From Aureibacillus halotolerans (lineage in GTDB: Bacteria; Bacillota; Bacilli; Bacillales; DSM-28697), in the NCBI RefSeq assembly GCF_004363045.1, contig NZ_SNYJ01000003.1, forward strand, positions 237,357 through 301,356: a stretch of DNA of 64,000 nt, read 5' to 3'. The translations under genes were made by a program, and so were the position numbers. This document shows, in pieces, positions 34,073-43,714 of the stretch. How positions within the stretch are numbered: the first letter of the stretch is position 1; the number at the start of each line of letters is the position of its first letter. The notes under the pieces are model-generated. The model had not been told where the DNA came from. It did no database searches and saw nothing but the letters and a program-made list of their open reading frames with translations.

Positions 34073-34720
34073 TTATTCCTGAATTATTGATTCTTCCGTT
34101 TGAGGCTTCACGACTATTTTCGTCCCATCCACAGCAACAACATTCACTGTTGTCTGTTGCTTGATCCATTGTCCAGAAGACACTGCACTATAGTCGGTCT
34201 CGTTAATGCGAACCGTGCCAATGGGGCGAAAGTCAGTCATCGTCATTCCTTCTTTTCCAACGAGTTCTTTATAAGACAGATTTATTGAATTATAGCCGGC
34301 TTCACTCGTCAAACGATCTTTGAGTGCGAGCTTAGACCATACATTCCGCTTTGGAAAAACTTTAAGAAGAAATAATGCGCCTGCGACACCAATCATCATA
34401 CCAATGGTTACTGCGACACCATAGGTTAATGATGGAGAAGGCACAGCAATGGCAACGATCATCATAAGTGTGCCGATAATGGCTAATGTCCCGTCATTGA
34501 GAAGCTTTCCGTCAATTAATATAAGAGCGATGCCAATAATATAAATGGCAACCATCCAGACGAGCGCTCCCCCTGACACATGGTAGCTAAAGTAAAGCAG
34601 CATCAACAAAAGACCAATTGCACCTAAAATACCGCGTGTTTTAACGAGGATTTCTCCTAAAATAAACATCGTCGCAAAAAGGATAACTGCCATCCCAATA
34701 AACACATAATCCAGGAGCAT
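34073..34720 (-). CDS. NfeD-family membrane protein
   Basis: 215 residues: several N-terminal membrane helices followed by an OB-fold-like C-terminal domain (GKEGMTMTDFRPIGTVRI..VVAVDGTKIVV). This is the NfeD domain without the ClpP-like protease domain of long NfeD proteins. NfeD proteins usually pair with flotillin/stomatin (YqfA), which is not seen here. ATG at 34718-34720 is preceded by AAGGTGGTGA; earlier GTG codons overlap it. Confidence 0.85.
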   Translation of the reverse strand: MLLDYVFIGMAVILFATMFILGEILVKTRGILGAIGLLLMLLYFSYHVSGGALVWMVAIYIIGIALILIDGKLLNDGTLAIIGTLMMIVAIAVPSPSLTYGVAVTIGMMIGVAGALFLLKVFPKRNVWSKLALKDRLTSEAGYNSINLSYKELVGKEGMTMTDFRPIGTVRINETDYSAVSSGQWIKQQTTVNVVAVDGTKIVVKPQTEESIIQE

Positions 34721-34914
34721 TGTCTTCACCACCTTTCAGTTACGTGTATAAGTCCTTCTATTTATAAAACGTTCCCTCTACTTTAGTATACGAATTAAAG
34801 TTGATAAAGTTTCACTAAATCTGGACTATTTTGCGTTCCTTTTACATTATGACATACCTTGTCCTCTTCTACCATATAGTGATGGTAGAGATCACGAAAA
34901 GAGGATGAAGCGAA

Positions 34915-35265
34915 ATGAAACAATTTATCGTCGTTGTGTTGAGCTTTGCGATCATCTATGCCATTGTTTATGACTTTCGAAGCGGGACAATACCAAGCAC
35001 ACAATCTGTTGGCAACTGGGAAACCGTTGATGTCCTCCAACAAGACGAGTTACTCCCAAGTACGCGTTCTGAAGAAAACAACACTTATATAGAACATATG
35101 GTTAAACCTGGTGATACCGTTCTCGGGATTATCGAAAGTCTGCATGACAATCAAATACCAGTGCCCATTGAACAAATTTCAGAGGACTTTATCGCCTTAA
35201 ACCAGTCACCCGTGAACACAATTGAAGCTGGTGAAGTCTATCGGTTTCCATTATACAATCAATAA
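34915..35265 (+). CDS. yqfZ: YqfZ-like membrane-anchored LysM-type protein
   Basis: 116 residues with an N-terminal hydrophobic helix (FIVVVLSFAIIYAIVY) and a LysM-like domain (EHMVKPGDTVLGIIESL..DFIALNQSPVNTIEAGEVYRFP). Probably wall-associated. It precedes ispG as yqfZ does in B. subtilis. No enzymatic domain. Confidence 0.8.
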   Translation: MKQFIVVVLSFAIIYAIVYDFRSGTIPSTQSVGNWETVDVLQQDELLPSTRSEENNTYIEHMVKPGDTVLGIIESLHDNQIPVPIEQISEDFIALNQSPVNTIEAGEVYRFPLYNQ

Positions 35266-35385
35266 TGAAGTACTTTTTAGGAATTAGGTACTTTTTCTTG
35301 TCTTTTTAAAATTGGTCTTGTTACAATGAGATTAGTTGGGAGACTGTTCGTGATACGGATGGTTTAATAGAGGAGAGATGATACA

Positions 35386-36501
35386 ATGAGCGAATTAGTT
35401 CATCGTAAAAATACGAGACCTGTTAAGGTAGGAAATGTAACGATTGGTGGTTCAAATGAACTTTTCATTCAAAGCATGACGACAACAAAAACACATGATG
35501 TCGAAGCCACTGTCGCAGAAATTCATCGTTTGGAAGAGGCTGGATGTCAGATTGTTCGCGTTGCTTGCCCTGATGAAAGAGCAGCAAATGCCATCGCTGA
35601 TATTAAAAAACAAATCAATATTCCGCTAGTTGTCGACATCCATTTTAATTACAAATTGGCGTTGAAAGCAATTGAAGGCGGCGCAGATAAAATCCGAATC
35701 AACCCAGGAAATATCGGAAAACGCGACAAAGTGGAGCTTGTGGTAAACGCAGCTAAAGAAAAAAACATCCCCATCCGAATTGGAGTAAATGCAGGTTCGC
35801 TTGAACGGGGGATTCTTGAAAAGTACGGTTACCCTACCGCCGATGGGATGGTCGAAAGTGCATTGCATCACATTAAAATTCTAGAGGACCTTGATTTCCA
35901 TGACATCATTGTGTCCATGAAAGCTTCTGATGTGGGCCTCGCTGTCGAAGCCTATGAAAAAGCAGCTAAGGCCTTTGATTACCCATTGCATTTAGGCATC
36001 ACTGAATCAGGAACCTTATTTTCTGGAACTGTAAAGAGCGCTGCTGGCTTAGGCATCCTTCTTAGCAAAGGAATCGGAAATACGCTGCGCGTTTCCTTGT
36101 CTGCGGATCCCGTAGAAGAGGTAAAAGTGGCAAGAGAACTTTTAAAGAGCTTTGGACTTGCATCAAACGCTGCGACATTAATTTCATGTCCAACGTGCGG
36201 GCGAATCGAAATCGACTTAATCTCAATCGCTAACGAGGTTGAAGAGTACATTTCAAAAATTAAAGCCCCAATTAAAGTTGCTGTATTAGGCTGTGCAGTA
36301 AATGGTCCAGGTGAAGCACGTGAGGCTGACATCGGCATTGCTGGAGCACGTGGTGAAGGCCTTCTCTTCCGCCATGGTGAAACGGTCCGTAAAGTACCCG
36401 AGGACCAAATGGTTGAGGAGCTTAAAAAAGAAATTGATATTTTAGCTGAAGCACATCGATTAAAAGAAGAAGCAAAAAAAGAAGAAACATTAAAAGCTTG
36501 A
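35386..36501 (+). CDS. ispG: 4-hydroxy-3-methylbut-2-enyl diphosphate synthase IspG
   Basis: 371-residue [4Fe-4S] enzyme of the MEP isoprenoid pathway, converting MEcPP to HMBPP. Cluster ligands are in SCPTCGR and [14 protein letters not shown]-barrel with [12 protein letters not shown] and [10 protein letters not shown] precedes them. ATG with AGAGGAGAG upstream. The next pathway enzyme, IspH, is encoded at 42654-43604. Confidence 0.97.
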   Translation: MSELVHRKNTRPVKVGNVTIGGSNELFIQSMTTTKTHDVEATVAEIHRLEEAGCQIVRVACPDERAANAIADIKKQINIPLVVDIHFNYKLALKAIEGGADKIRINPGNIGKRDKVELVVNAAKEKNIPIRIGVNAGSLERGILEKYGYPTADGMVESALHHIKILEDLDFHDIIVSMKASDVGLAVEAYEKAAKAFDYPLHLGITESGTLFSGTVKSAAGLGILLSKGIGNTLRVSLSADPVEEVKVARELLKSFGLASNAATLISCPTCGRIEIDLISIANEVEEYISKIKAPIKVAVLGCAVNGPGEAREADIGIAGARGEGLLFRHGETVRKVPEDQMVEELKKEIDILAEAHRLKEEAKKEETLKA

Positions 36502-36522
36502 CACTATGTGTCAAGCTTTTTA
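36493..36522 (+). terminator. Terminator after ispG
   Basis: AAAAGCTTGACA pairs with TGTCAAGCTTTT around a 5-base loop; the left arm overlaps the ispG end. Confidence 0.92.
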
Positions 36523-36534
36523 ATGTTCAAACAA

Positions 36535-36645
36535 GACTTTGCTCACGGCTTTTGAGGCACTTGGAAGGCGCTCATTACCGCATTGTAGGCAATGAGCGTC
36601 AGATGAGACAAAGCACCGACGAAAGCAAACGTTTGTCATAAGCTC
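36535..36645 (-). repeat. Diverged inverted copy of the dnaG-upstream repeat
   Basis: Read on the minus strand it aligns with the 124-bp unit at 49225-49625: TGACAAACG, GCTTTC.TCG, GCTTTG, GCTCATTGCCT and CAAGT appear in the same order and spacing. An AATGAGCG inverted repeat replaces the short TTGCC hairpin. Confidence 0.7.
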
Positions 36646-37025
36646 TATATGAACGGTGCAAAAAACAAACTAATGAGCACAGCAACAACACCTAAACCAA
36701 TAGCCCATAGAGCCATTGCACCAGCGCCTCGTCTGCGAGAGATGAAACCGATGATAATACCTGCAGCACCGAGAATCAGCGGGAGCACAAACAGAGCCAA
36801 AAGGGAAAGTGCCAAAGCAAGACCGCTTAAGCCAACCGCATTCGAGTCTGTATTTGTGGAACGCTCTCGATCATCATCTATACTGTCTTGATCTCGATTA
36901 CGATCTCGATCGATACCATCAAAGGAGGCTTCTGTAGCGGTTTCCTCTAGATAAGAACGATCTGCTGCATCGTCTGCGCGGATGTCCTCAAAACCTTCAT
37001 CGTGCCTTCTATCATCATTATGCAC
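36645..37025 (-). CDS. yqfX: YqfX-like membrane protein
   Basis: About 126 residues: a very acidic and Arg-rich N-terminal half (DRDRNRDQDSIDDDRERS) and two C-terminal membrane helices (ALSLLALFVLPLILGAAG; ALWAIGLGVVAVLISLFF), like DUF4190-type proteins. Start GTG at 37023-37025 has AGGAGG 8 bases upstream; an earlier GTG touches that site. Adjacent to ispG as in B. subtilis. Function unknown. Confidence 0.8.
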   Translation of the reverse strand: MHNDDRRHDEGFEDIRADDAADRSYLEETATEASFDGIDRDRNRDQDSIDDDRERSTNTDSNAVGLSGLALALSLLALFVLPLILGAAGIIIGFISRRRGAGAMALWAIGLGVVAVLISLFFAPFI

Positions 37026-37095
37026 ACCTAACACCTCCTCTTTTCTGAAGAGCAGTTATAGTATGCAACTAGCGAGCCTAGCCTATGCTGGGAAA

Positions 37096-37956
37096 TTAAT
37101 CGATTTGCGCCGTTTTTGCCACGAACATCAATTTCACTTTTTTCCACAATAAAACGATACAAAGCAATGCAATTGACACCATAACGATCGTTCCACCCGA
37201 GGGAAGCTCGAGGTAATACGCAGCTACTAACCCGCCGACAACCGCAAGCTCACCGAAAACAATCGATAGGACAATCGTTTCTTTGAAGCCTTTTGCAATT
37301 CGTATACTGGTCGCCACCGGTAGTGTCATTAAAGCAGAAACGAGCATAATTCCAACAATTCTCATACTCGCCGCTATGACGAGGGCAACAATAACGATGA
37401 ATACAAAATGAACTTTTTTCGTAGGCATTCCTGAAGCTTTGGCATGTTCTTCGTCAAATGAAAGGAACACAAGCTCCTTATATAAAAACACCAATACGCT
37501 AGACACGACGATGAGAATCGCAAATACAGTCCACATGTCACTTCGTGAAATTGCATTAATACTCCCAAAGAGGTAATAAAATAAATCCTGATTGAATCCA
37601 TTGGCAAGCGAAATAAAAATAACACTTAATCCAATGCCACCTGATAAAATAATCGGTATGGATAATTCTTGAAAAGAGGCATACAAGCTTCGAAGCTTTT
37701 CGATAAGCAACGAGCCAATGACGGAAAATAGTAAGGCTGTATACAGCGGATTAAACGCTGTAACAAACGCTACCTTTGCTTGGATCAACAGCCCAGCTGC
37801 AATGCCAGCTAATGTAATGTGAGAAAGGGCATCAGCGATTAAGGAGAGCCGCCGTACAACAATAAATACACCAAGGAACGGCGCAAGGAAACCAATCATA
37901 ATACCCGTCAAAAACGCATTTTGCAGGAATTCAAATCGAACAATATTTTCAATCAT
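37096..37956 (-). CDS. znuB: Zinc ABC transporter permease (ZnuB/AdcB type)
   Basis: 286-residue permease of the ABC-3 family with about eight membrane helices, RLSLIADALSHITLAGIA and SMRIVGIMLVSALMTLPVA motifs. Overlaps znuC by 4 bases (ATGA). Zinc rather than manganese is inferred from the Zur-like box before znuC. The substrate-binding lipoprotein is not encoded nearby. Confidence 0.9.
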   Translation of the reverse strand: MIENIVRFEFLQNAFLTGIMIGFLAPFLGVFIVVRRLSLIADALSHITLAGIAAGLLIQAKVAFVTAFNPLYTALLFSVIGSLLIEKLRSLYASFQELSIPIILSGGIGLSVIFISLANGFNQDLFYYLFGSINAISRSDMWTVFAILIVVSSVLVFLYKELVFLSFDEEHAKASGMPTKKVHFVFIVIVALVIAASMRIVGIMLVSALMTLPVATSIRIAKGFKETIVLSIVFGELAVVGGLVAAYYLELPSGGTIVMVSIALLCIVLLWKKVKLMFVAKTAQID

Positions 37957-38726
37957 GCCAGACCTCCATGATCATGAGATACGGCATGGACAGCGTGACC
38001 GTAAAATTGGGAGAGCACCTCATCGTCCAGCTTGTTAAATGTGTCCATTTCTCCATGAAAGTGCAGTTCTCGATTAAGGCATGCCAAATGAGTGGCTTTT
38101 TTTGTCATCGTCCCTATATCATGAGAGACCATGAGCAATGTCATCCCTTTGTCTTTGTTTAAGGTTTCCAACAAGCGATAAAAGGAATCGACATGAGCTG
38201 CATCTACACCAACCGTAGGCTCATCCAAAATCAATAACTTTGGGTCACTTACCAATGCGCGCGCAATAAACACACGTTGCTGTTGGCCGCCGGATAACAA
38301 CGCAATATTTTTATCAATGAAGCTTGTCATATCTACAGCTTCAACGGCCTCTTCTATTCTCTGTCGATTGGCTTTATTCATAAATTGAAAAAAACCTACC
38401 TTAGAGACGAGTCCCATAGAGACAACTTCTCTAACTGTCGCAGGAAAACCTGAGTTAAAGCTATTCGCTTTCTGAGAAATATAACCGACCTTATTCCACT
38501 CTTTAAACTTTGGAGCTGATACGCCAAAAAGCTGTATTTGGGAACGTGCCGATGACGGCAAAAGATTGAGAATCAATTTAATCAATGTAGATTTCCCTGA
38601 CCCGTTAGGACCTACTAATGCCATAAATGCCCCGTCTGGTATCGTTAATGAGATATTACGCAATACGTCAACATCATTGTACCGAAAGGACAGCTGGTCG
38701 ATTGATAACACAGGCGTCGTATTCAC
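37953..38726 (-). CDS. znuC: Zinc ABC transporter ATPase (ZnuC/AdcC type)
   Basis: 257-residue ABC ATPase. Walker A GPNGSGKST, signature LSGGQQQR, Walker B LLILDEPTVG and the switch His (VSHD) are all present; a His-rich C-terminus (FYGHAVHAVSHDHGG) fits metal handling. Start GTG at 38724-38726 with AGAGGTGG upstream. First gene of the transporter operon. Confidence 0.92.
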   Translation of the reverse strand: MNTTPVLSIDQLSFRYNDVDVLRNISLTIPDGAFMALVGPNGSGKSTLIKLILNLLPSSARSQIQLFGVSAPKFKEWNKVGYISQKANSFNSGFPATVREVVSMGLVSKVGFFQFMNKANRQRIEEAVEAVDMTSFIDKNIALLSGGQQQRVFIARALVSDPKLLILDEPTVGVDAAHVDSFYRLLETLNKDKGMTLLMVSHDIGTMTKKATHLACLNRELHFHGEMDTFNKLDDEVLSQFYGHAVHAVSHDHGGLA

Positions 38727-38768
38727 AGTCGCCCACCTCTCTATAAATTGCTAAGATGATTCAATCTT

Positions 38769-38829
38769 AAGTAAGAATTATTCCGATTTACCACTCAGAT
38801 ATTATAGCGAATAATAGCTGAGAAGTAAA
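38769..38829 (-). promoter_or_regulatory. Sigma-A promoter and Zur-like box of znuCB
   Basis: On the minus strand TTTACT (38824-38829), 17-base spacer and TATAAT (38801-38806). Immediately downstream, 38769-38789 reads AAATCGGAATAATTCTTACTT, close to the Zur consensus AAATCGTAATNATTACGATTT in its left half and partly in the right. The overlap with the likely transcription start fits zinc-dependent repression. Confidence 0.6.
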
Positions 38830-38880
38830 TTGATGAGGATCTTGTCTAAGCGCATCATTGTTCCATAGCATCTCAACGAA

Positions 38881-38919
38881 AGAAAAAACCCTTCAAATGC
38901 GACGCACATAGAAGGGATT
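38881..38919 (-). terminator. Terminator after the lytic transglycosylase gene
   Basis: On the minus strand AATCCCTTC pairs with GAAGGGTTT, followed by a T-run, 40 bases after the stop. Confidence 0.85.
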
Positions 38920-38958
38920 CCTTATACGAAACAATAGAAAAGTCATGTTTTAAAGACT

Positions 38959-39672
38959 TTAATGAGCGGCAGCCTCTGTTTGTATTTTTGTCGCGTACCA
39001 GCTTTTGGCACTTCCATTTTCTCTTACATAAGAGTGCATTCCAAATATACCACGATGATAGGCCGTTAATGCCTGATCCCAGTTTCCATAACGTTCATGT
39101 AGAAAATCCAAATAAACAATTGACAATTGAATGGAATACAGCGGATCAAACAACAGCTCGTCTTTATACGTTAGATTGGCCATTTCCGCAATCCAAGGGG
39201 CGGTATTTTTCATGAATTGCGACATGCCATAAGCTCTGCCATACTGCGTTTGAGGTCCAGTAAGCGATGGATTAAACGTCCCACCTGTCTCAACTGAGAG
39301 CAACTCAAACACGACATAGGGATCAATATCGTATCGCTTTGCTTCTTGAAAAAGGAACAATCCCCATTCTTTTTTAAATTGCCCATCACTTTTCTTATAC
39401 AAGCTTTCAGCCAATGTGACTGCCTGCGCCCATTCTTCGTACCCGTTCATGCTTCCGCTTCGCTCTTTGCTCACGTATGTTTTTATCATCTCTGGGCTAA
39501 TTGAATAATTATCAAGCAGCTGTTTTTTTTCAGATACATTTTGCTCTAATGCAGACACTTCTTTGTTAAGTAACGTGACTTTCTGAGAAAAATAAAACGT
39601 CACGCCAGCACACATTATGATCGCAAGAAGCATCATGAACATTGTTGGCATATTTGTGCGTTTCGACTGCAT
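38959..39672 (-). CDS. Membrane-anchored lytic transglycosylase (SLT domain)
   Basis: 237 residues: N-terminal membrane helix (MFMMLLAIIMCAGVTFYF), a short coiled coil and a lysozyme-like SLT domain with catalytic Glu in SVETGG, AYGMSQFM and AYHRGIFG motifs. It should cleave peptidoglycan glycan strands outside the membrane. ATG at 39670-39672 has GGAGG 7 bases upstream; an ATG two codons earlier abuts that site. It follows the histidine kinase gene by 69 bases. Confidence 0.87.
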   Translation of the reverse strand: MQSKRTNMPTMFMMLLAIIMCAGVTFYFSQKVTLLNKEVSALEQNVSEKKQLLDNYSISPEMIKTYVSKERSGSMNGYEEWAQAVTLAESLYKKSDGQFKKEWGLFLFQEAKRYDIDPYVVFELLSVETGGTFNPSLTGPQTQYGRAYGMSQFMKNTAPWIAEMANLTYKDELLFDPLYSIQLSIVYLDFLHERYGNWDQALTAYHRGIFGMHSYVRENGSAKSWYATKIQTEAAAH

Positions 39673-39741
39673 CGACATCCCTCCTTGTCCATGACGCCTA
39701 TCTTAGCCTAAGTCAGCAATGCTTTCAAGCTTCAAGGTGCG

Positions 39742-41160
39742 CTACTCCCCCTCATCTACAGTAAGTGGCAGTGTAAACGTAATTTTTGTCCCCTTCTCAA
39801 GCTCACTCTCGACAAAAAACTCTCCTTCATGATTTTCCACAATTTTTTTACAAAGCGGAATCCCTATACCATTGCCTTTTTCTTTTGTTGTAAAAAACGG
39901 TTTCCCCAATTGTTCGAGGACTTCTTTTTCCATCCCTTTACCGAAATCCTGGATAACGATCTGATAGTGCCTATTTTCCATCACTTTCGTGTGCAATACG
40001 AACCGGCGATTGTCTTTTTTCTCTTCGTACACCTCAATGGTATTGCGAAGAAGATTCAACAAAACTTGCTTTATCATCGCCTCATTTACATCCACATACG
40101 CATCTGTTTTTTCGATATGGTATTCGAACGTAATATTATGTAAAAGGCATTCAGAGCGAATAATGTACACGAGTGATTGAAAAATAGCATGAGGAAGTTG
40201 TTTTTGCTTTTTTATCTTTTTTCTAGACACTGATAGGAAATCTTCGATAATGTCATTCATACGCGTTAATTCGCTCAAGATGGTGTTGTAATATTTAGTC
40301 CAATCGTTCGTTAACGAAGAGAGCTGTAAAAAGCCTCTTATGACCGACAATGGATTTCTTAGCTCGTGCGCCACACCTGCCGCGAGCTGTGAAACGGATT
40401 CCATCTGCTGCTTATAGATCAGTAAATTTTCAAACCGTTGCTGGTACGAACGATCATGAACAAGCAAAAGAATGCCTTCGTCTTCAGGAAAATACAACCC
40501 TTGAAACTGATACAAAGCATCATCCTCGTAATAATAGCGTTCGTTTACCAAACCAGTTGATCGTATTTCCTCGACGATTTCAATTAAAGTGTCCTTTAAG
40601 GGATGCTTTGTTTGAAGGGCATGCACACTACTGCCTGTGATATGCTGCGCCTCCAATTGAAGATACTTCCCAAACCGATCATTGCAAAATTGGATTTCAT
40701 CATCTTCACGAAGAAGGATCACAGCTAAATCCAATTTAGTTTCCAAAAAATTCAAAAATATGTTCGTGTTCTGACTCAGGAGATGATTGAAGCCTGCATT
40801 TCTTTGAGCAATATGTTCCGCTTTTTGCTCAATCATTTTGCCGATCAGATAGATAAAATGACCATCCCACTTTCCTTTAAAGGTCATATCACATCTTAGA
40901 TTATTGCGAGAAAAGGAAAAGGTTGAGTGGCGCTCGTCCTCTTTTTGTGATGACGTGAGCATTTTTAAAAATTGAAACACCTGTTGCCTATCTTCTTCCT
41001 CAAAATAATGAAAAAAAGAAAAGGTCTTCTCTCCGAATATCCTCTTGCCGCAATGGTTTAGGTTTAACACTTCTCCATTTGGACCAAGCACAAGACGGAT
41101 TTCCTGTGACAATTCATCAAAAACTGTATGATCTATATCGGCCTGAACGTGAGAATGCAC
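39742..41160 (-). CDS. PAS-domain sensor histidine kinase (sporulation-kinase type)
   Basis: 472-residue soluble kinase. Two PAS-like regions (about 10-110 and 135-245) precede a dimerisation domain with H-box GVAHELRNPLS, and a catalytic domain with LLNLLRNTIE (N box), DFGKGM and TTKEKGNGIG. No membrane helix. The H-box resembles KinA-E kinases, which feed the Spo0 phosphorelay. No response regulator is adjacent, supporting an orphan phosphorelay kinase. GTG start at 41158-41160 with AAAGGGGGA upstream. Confidence 0.88.
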   Translation of the reverse strand: MHSHVQADIDHTVFDELSQEIRLVLGPNGEVLNLNHCGKRIFGEKTFSFFHYFEEEDRQQVFQFLKMLTSSQKEDERHSTFSFSRNNLRCDMTFKGKWDGHFIYLIGKMIEQKAEHIAQRNAGFNHLLSQNTNIFLNFLETKLDLAVILLREDDEIQFCNDRFGKYLQLEAQHITGSSVHALQTKHPLKDTLIEIVEEIRSTGLVNERYYYEDDALYQFQGLYFPEDEGILLLVHDRSYQQRFENLLIYKQQMESVSQLAAGVAHELRNPLSVIRGFLQLSSLTNDWTKYYNTILSELTRMNDIIEDFLSVSRKKIKKQKQLPHAIFQSLVYIIRSECLLHNITFEYHIEKTDAYVDVNEAMIKQVLLNLLRNTIEVYEEKKDNRRFVLHTKVMENRHYQIVIQDFGKGMEKEVLEQLGKPFFTTKEKGNGIGIPLCKKIVENHEGEFFVESELEKGTKITFTLPLTVDEGE

Positions 41161-41302
41161 TACTTCTAGTCCCCCTTTCTAGCGTTTGGAACAGTCATGC
41201 GAATCTTAAACAGAATATTAACATGATTTATCGATACATTCCATTCATCAACTTCAGTCCCCTTTCATACGTATAAAAAGGCAATATGAAAGGAGGAGTG
41301 AC

Positions 41303-41563
41303 ATGTTCGTTAAAAAGATTGTGAACCAAAAGCTTCGTCGAATTTCTCCTAAAGAATTATTAAAATATGCTAAAAATTATCAAATTAACTTAACAGAGCC
41401 ACAAGCGGAAAAAATCGCTACGATTTTCCATCAGCAACCGAACCTTGACGTATACGACGTACAGCAACGATCAAAGCTATTAAAGACCATTTCTGAACGC
41501 GTTGGGCCATCTACAGCTGCACAGCTAGAGCAGTTATTTGTTAAACTAACAAGCTCATCATAA
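41303..41563 (+). CDS. yqfT: YqfT (DUF2624 family)
   Basis: 86-residue cytoplasmic helical protein of unknown function. ISPKELLKYAKNYQ and PQAEKIATI segments match what I recall of the DUF2624 family; located beside nfo as in B. subtilis. ATG with AAAGGAGG upstream. Convergent with nfo. Confidence 0.82.
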   Translation: MFVKKIVNQKLRRISPKELLKYAKNYQINLTEPQAEKIATIFHQQPNLDVYDVQQRSKLLKTISERVGPSTAAQLEQLFVKLTSSS

Positions 41564-41579
41564 AAAATGCGTGTAAGTA

Positions 41580-41612
41580 AAAAGCATGTTGGCCTTTTTG
41601 GTCACATGCTTT
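41580..41612. terminator. Terminator between yqfT and nfo
   Basis: AAAGCATGT pairs with ACATGCTTT, with T or A tracts on both sides, overlapping the nfo stop codon. Confidence 0.7.
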
Positions 41613-42501
41613 CTTCAGATTGTAGCTGTTCTTTTAAGTTTTGATTAAATTTACGAGATCGAAGCATTTCAATTTCAAGCTTATATGGCGCTGTCTTATT
41701 ATTCTTATCCTCTCCGACATATGGGGTTTCAAGTATTTTAGGTAGCTCTGCTAATTGAGGATGGCTAACGATTTTGTCCAACGCTGCAAATCCTATTTTC
41801 CCGAAACCAATATTTTCATGCCGGTCTTTAGCAGCACCCTGTTCATTTTTACTATCATTTACATGAACAACCTTTAATCGGTCTACTCCGATGATTTTAT
41901 CAAAGTGATTTAACACACCATCGAAGTCGTTCACGATATCATAGCCTGCGTCATGGGTATGGCATGTATCAAAACAAACCGACAAGTGCTGATTATGCAC
42001 TACACCGTCAATGATCTTGGCCAGCTCTTCAAAGGTTTTTCCACATTCCGATCCTTTACCAGCCATCGTCTCAAGTGCGATTTGTACCTCTTCTTTATTC
42101 GAGATGACTTCATTTAATCCTTTAATTATCTGTTGAATTCCTACATCTGTTCCCTCTTTTACGTGTGCACCAGGATGCAATACAATTTGCTTGGCTCCGA
42201 TGGCCTGAGCGCGATCTATCTCTGCACGCAAAAAAGAAACAGCTAGTTCAAAGGTTTCTGGTTTTACAGCATTGCCAAGATTGATAATATATGGGGCATG
42301 CACGACAATATCAGTAATCCCATTTTCTTTTGCATGTGCGAGACCTGCATCAATATTAAGTTCTTCAATTTTCTTTCGGCGCGTGTTTTGTGGTGCACCA
42401 GTATAAATCATAAAAGTCGTCGCTCCATAGCTTGCTGCCTCTTCACTAGAACCGAGAAGCATTTTCTTTCCACTCATGGATACATGTGAACCAATTTTCA
42501 A
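41602..42501 (-). CDS. nfo: Endonuclease IV
   Basis: AP endonuclease of about 299 residues for base-excision repair; prominent in spores. Trinuclear zinc ligands are visible in [46 protein letters not shown] and RHENIG. I favour TTG at 42499-42501, with GAGGTG 6 bases upstream, over a GTG three codons earlier that abuts the ribosome site. Neighbour of yqfT as in B. subtilis; the cshB helicase gene usual between nfo and ispH is absent. Confidence 0.95.
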   Translation of the reverse strand: MKIGSHVSMSGKKMLLGSSEEAASYGATTFMIYTGAPQNTRRKKIEELNIDAGLAHAKENGITDIVVHAPYIINLGNAVKPETFELAVSFLRAEIDRAQAIGAKQIVLHPGAHVKEGTDVGIQQIIKGLNEVISNKEEVQIALETMAGKGSECGKTFEELAKIIDGVVHNQHLSVCFDTCHTHDAGYDIVNDFDGVLNHFDKIIGVDRLKVVHVNDSKNEQGAAKDRHENIGFGKIGFAALDKIVSHPQLAELPKILETPYVGEDKNNKTAPYKLEIEMLRSRKFNQNLKEQLQSEESM

Positions 42502-42653
42502 CGTACTCACCTCACTGTTTCATTCCAACAAAAGTGTACCACACCTTGCTCTCTCAATCCATTGACACCACTTATCCCTTTAAAAGCATAGATGTTTTGT
42601 CAAACCCCTTTCCTTTCCTTTATAATGAAAGGAGATGGAGAGGAGGAGACCAA

Positions 42654-43604
42654 ATGAAAGTCATAAAAATTGCACCAAGAGGGTACTGCTACGGTGTTGT
42701 TGATGCAATGGTGATCGCGAAGAATGCATCAATGGACAAAACGCTCCCCAGACCCATTTATATTCTCGGCATGATTGTTCATAATAAGCATGTTACTGAT
42801 GCATTTGAAGCTGAAGGTATAATTACAGTAGATGGAGACAGCCGCGAAGATTTGCTTGAACAAATTAATGAAGGTACTGTCATCTTTACAGCACACGGTG
42901 TCTCCCCGTCAGTTCGTAAAAAAGCGACAGACAAAGGACTTACCGTATTAGATGCGACATGTCCAGATGTGACGGTGACCCATGACCTTATACGTGAGAA
43001 GGCCGCTGAAGGGTATGACATTGTGTATATCGGTAAAAAACATCACCCAGAGCCTGAGGGTGCGGTCGGCGTAGCTCCTCATGCCGTGCATCTAATTGAA
43101 ACTGTTGAGGATGCCAACGAACTGAACATAGAAAATGATCGAATTCTAATTACGAACCAGACGACGATGAGTCAGTGGGATGTCATTGATGTGTCGAATC
43201 GTGTGCAGGAACGCTATCCGCAGACACTTTTTCATAAGGAGATATGCAAAGCGACTCAGGTCCGCCAAGAAGCGGTTGCCGAACAAGCGAAGGAAGCAGA
43301 CCTAACGATCGTTGTCGGTGACCCGAAGAGCAATAACTCAAACCGGTTAGCTCAAGTGTCAGAGGAAATCGCCGGCACAACAGCCTATCGTGTGACAGAC
43401 CTGACTGAAATCCAGTTAGAATGGTTAAAAGATGTGCACACAGTGGCCGTTACGGCAGGCGCATCTACGCCAACACCGGTCGTGCGTGAGGTCATTGCTT
43501 TCTTCGAAGCCTTTACTTGGGAAGACGAGTCAACATGGACTCGAGAATGGACGTTAGAAACGGATAGAATTCTGCCGAAAGTAAGACCAAAGAAAAAAGC
43601 GTAA
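42654..43604 (+). CDS. ispH: 4-hydroxy-3-methylbut-2-enyl diphosphate reductase IspH
   Basis: 316-residue [4Fe-4S] enzyme, final step of the MEP pathway. Cluster cysteines are in RGYCYGV, DATCPDV and KEICKATQ; substrate-contact motifs [22 protein letters not shown] and SNNSNRL are present. ATG at 42654 with GGAGGAG upstream was chosen; in-frame sequence extends upstream without a ribosome site. Followed by a strong terminator. Confidence 0.97.
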   Translation: MKVIKIAPRGYCYGVVDAMVIAKNASMDKTLPRPIYILGMIVHNKHVTDAFEAEGIITVDGDSREDLLEQINEGTVIFTAHGVSPSVRKKATDKGLTVLDATCPDVTVTHDLIREKAAEGYDIVYIGKKHHPEPEGAVGVAPHAVHLIETVEDANELNIENDRILITNQTTMSQWDVIDVSNRVQERYPQTLFHKEICKATQVRQEAVAEQAKEADLTIVVGDPKSNNSNRLAQVSEEIAGTTAYRVTDLTEIQLEWLKDVHTVAVTAGASTPTPVVREVIAFFEAFTWEDESTWTREWTLETDRILPKVRPKKKA

Positions 43605-43629
43605 ACAATATAGGGCAGTCTTAAAAGCT

Positions 43630-43664
43630 TAAAAAACGTGCCAATTACTGGCACGTTTTTTTTA
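43630..43664 (+). terminator. Terminator after ispH
   Basis: AAAAAACGTGCCA pairs with TGGCACGTTTTTT around a 5-base loop; T-runs on both strands allow use by the convergent yqfO as well. Confidence 0.94.
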
Positions 43665-43714
43665 CTAAAAGCATAACAAATCCTTCCTGGAACTAGTCCC
43701 GCCTCACCGTTTTC

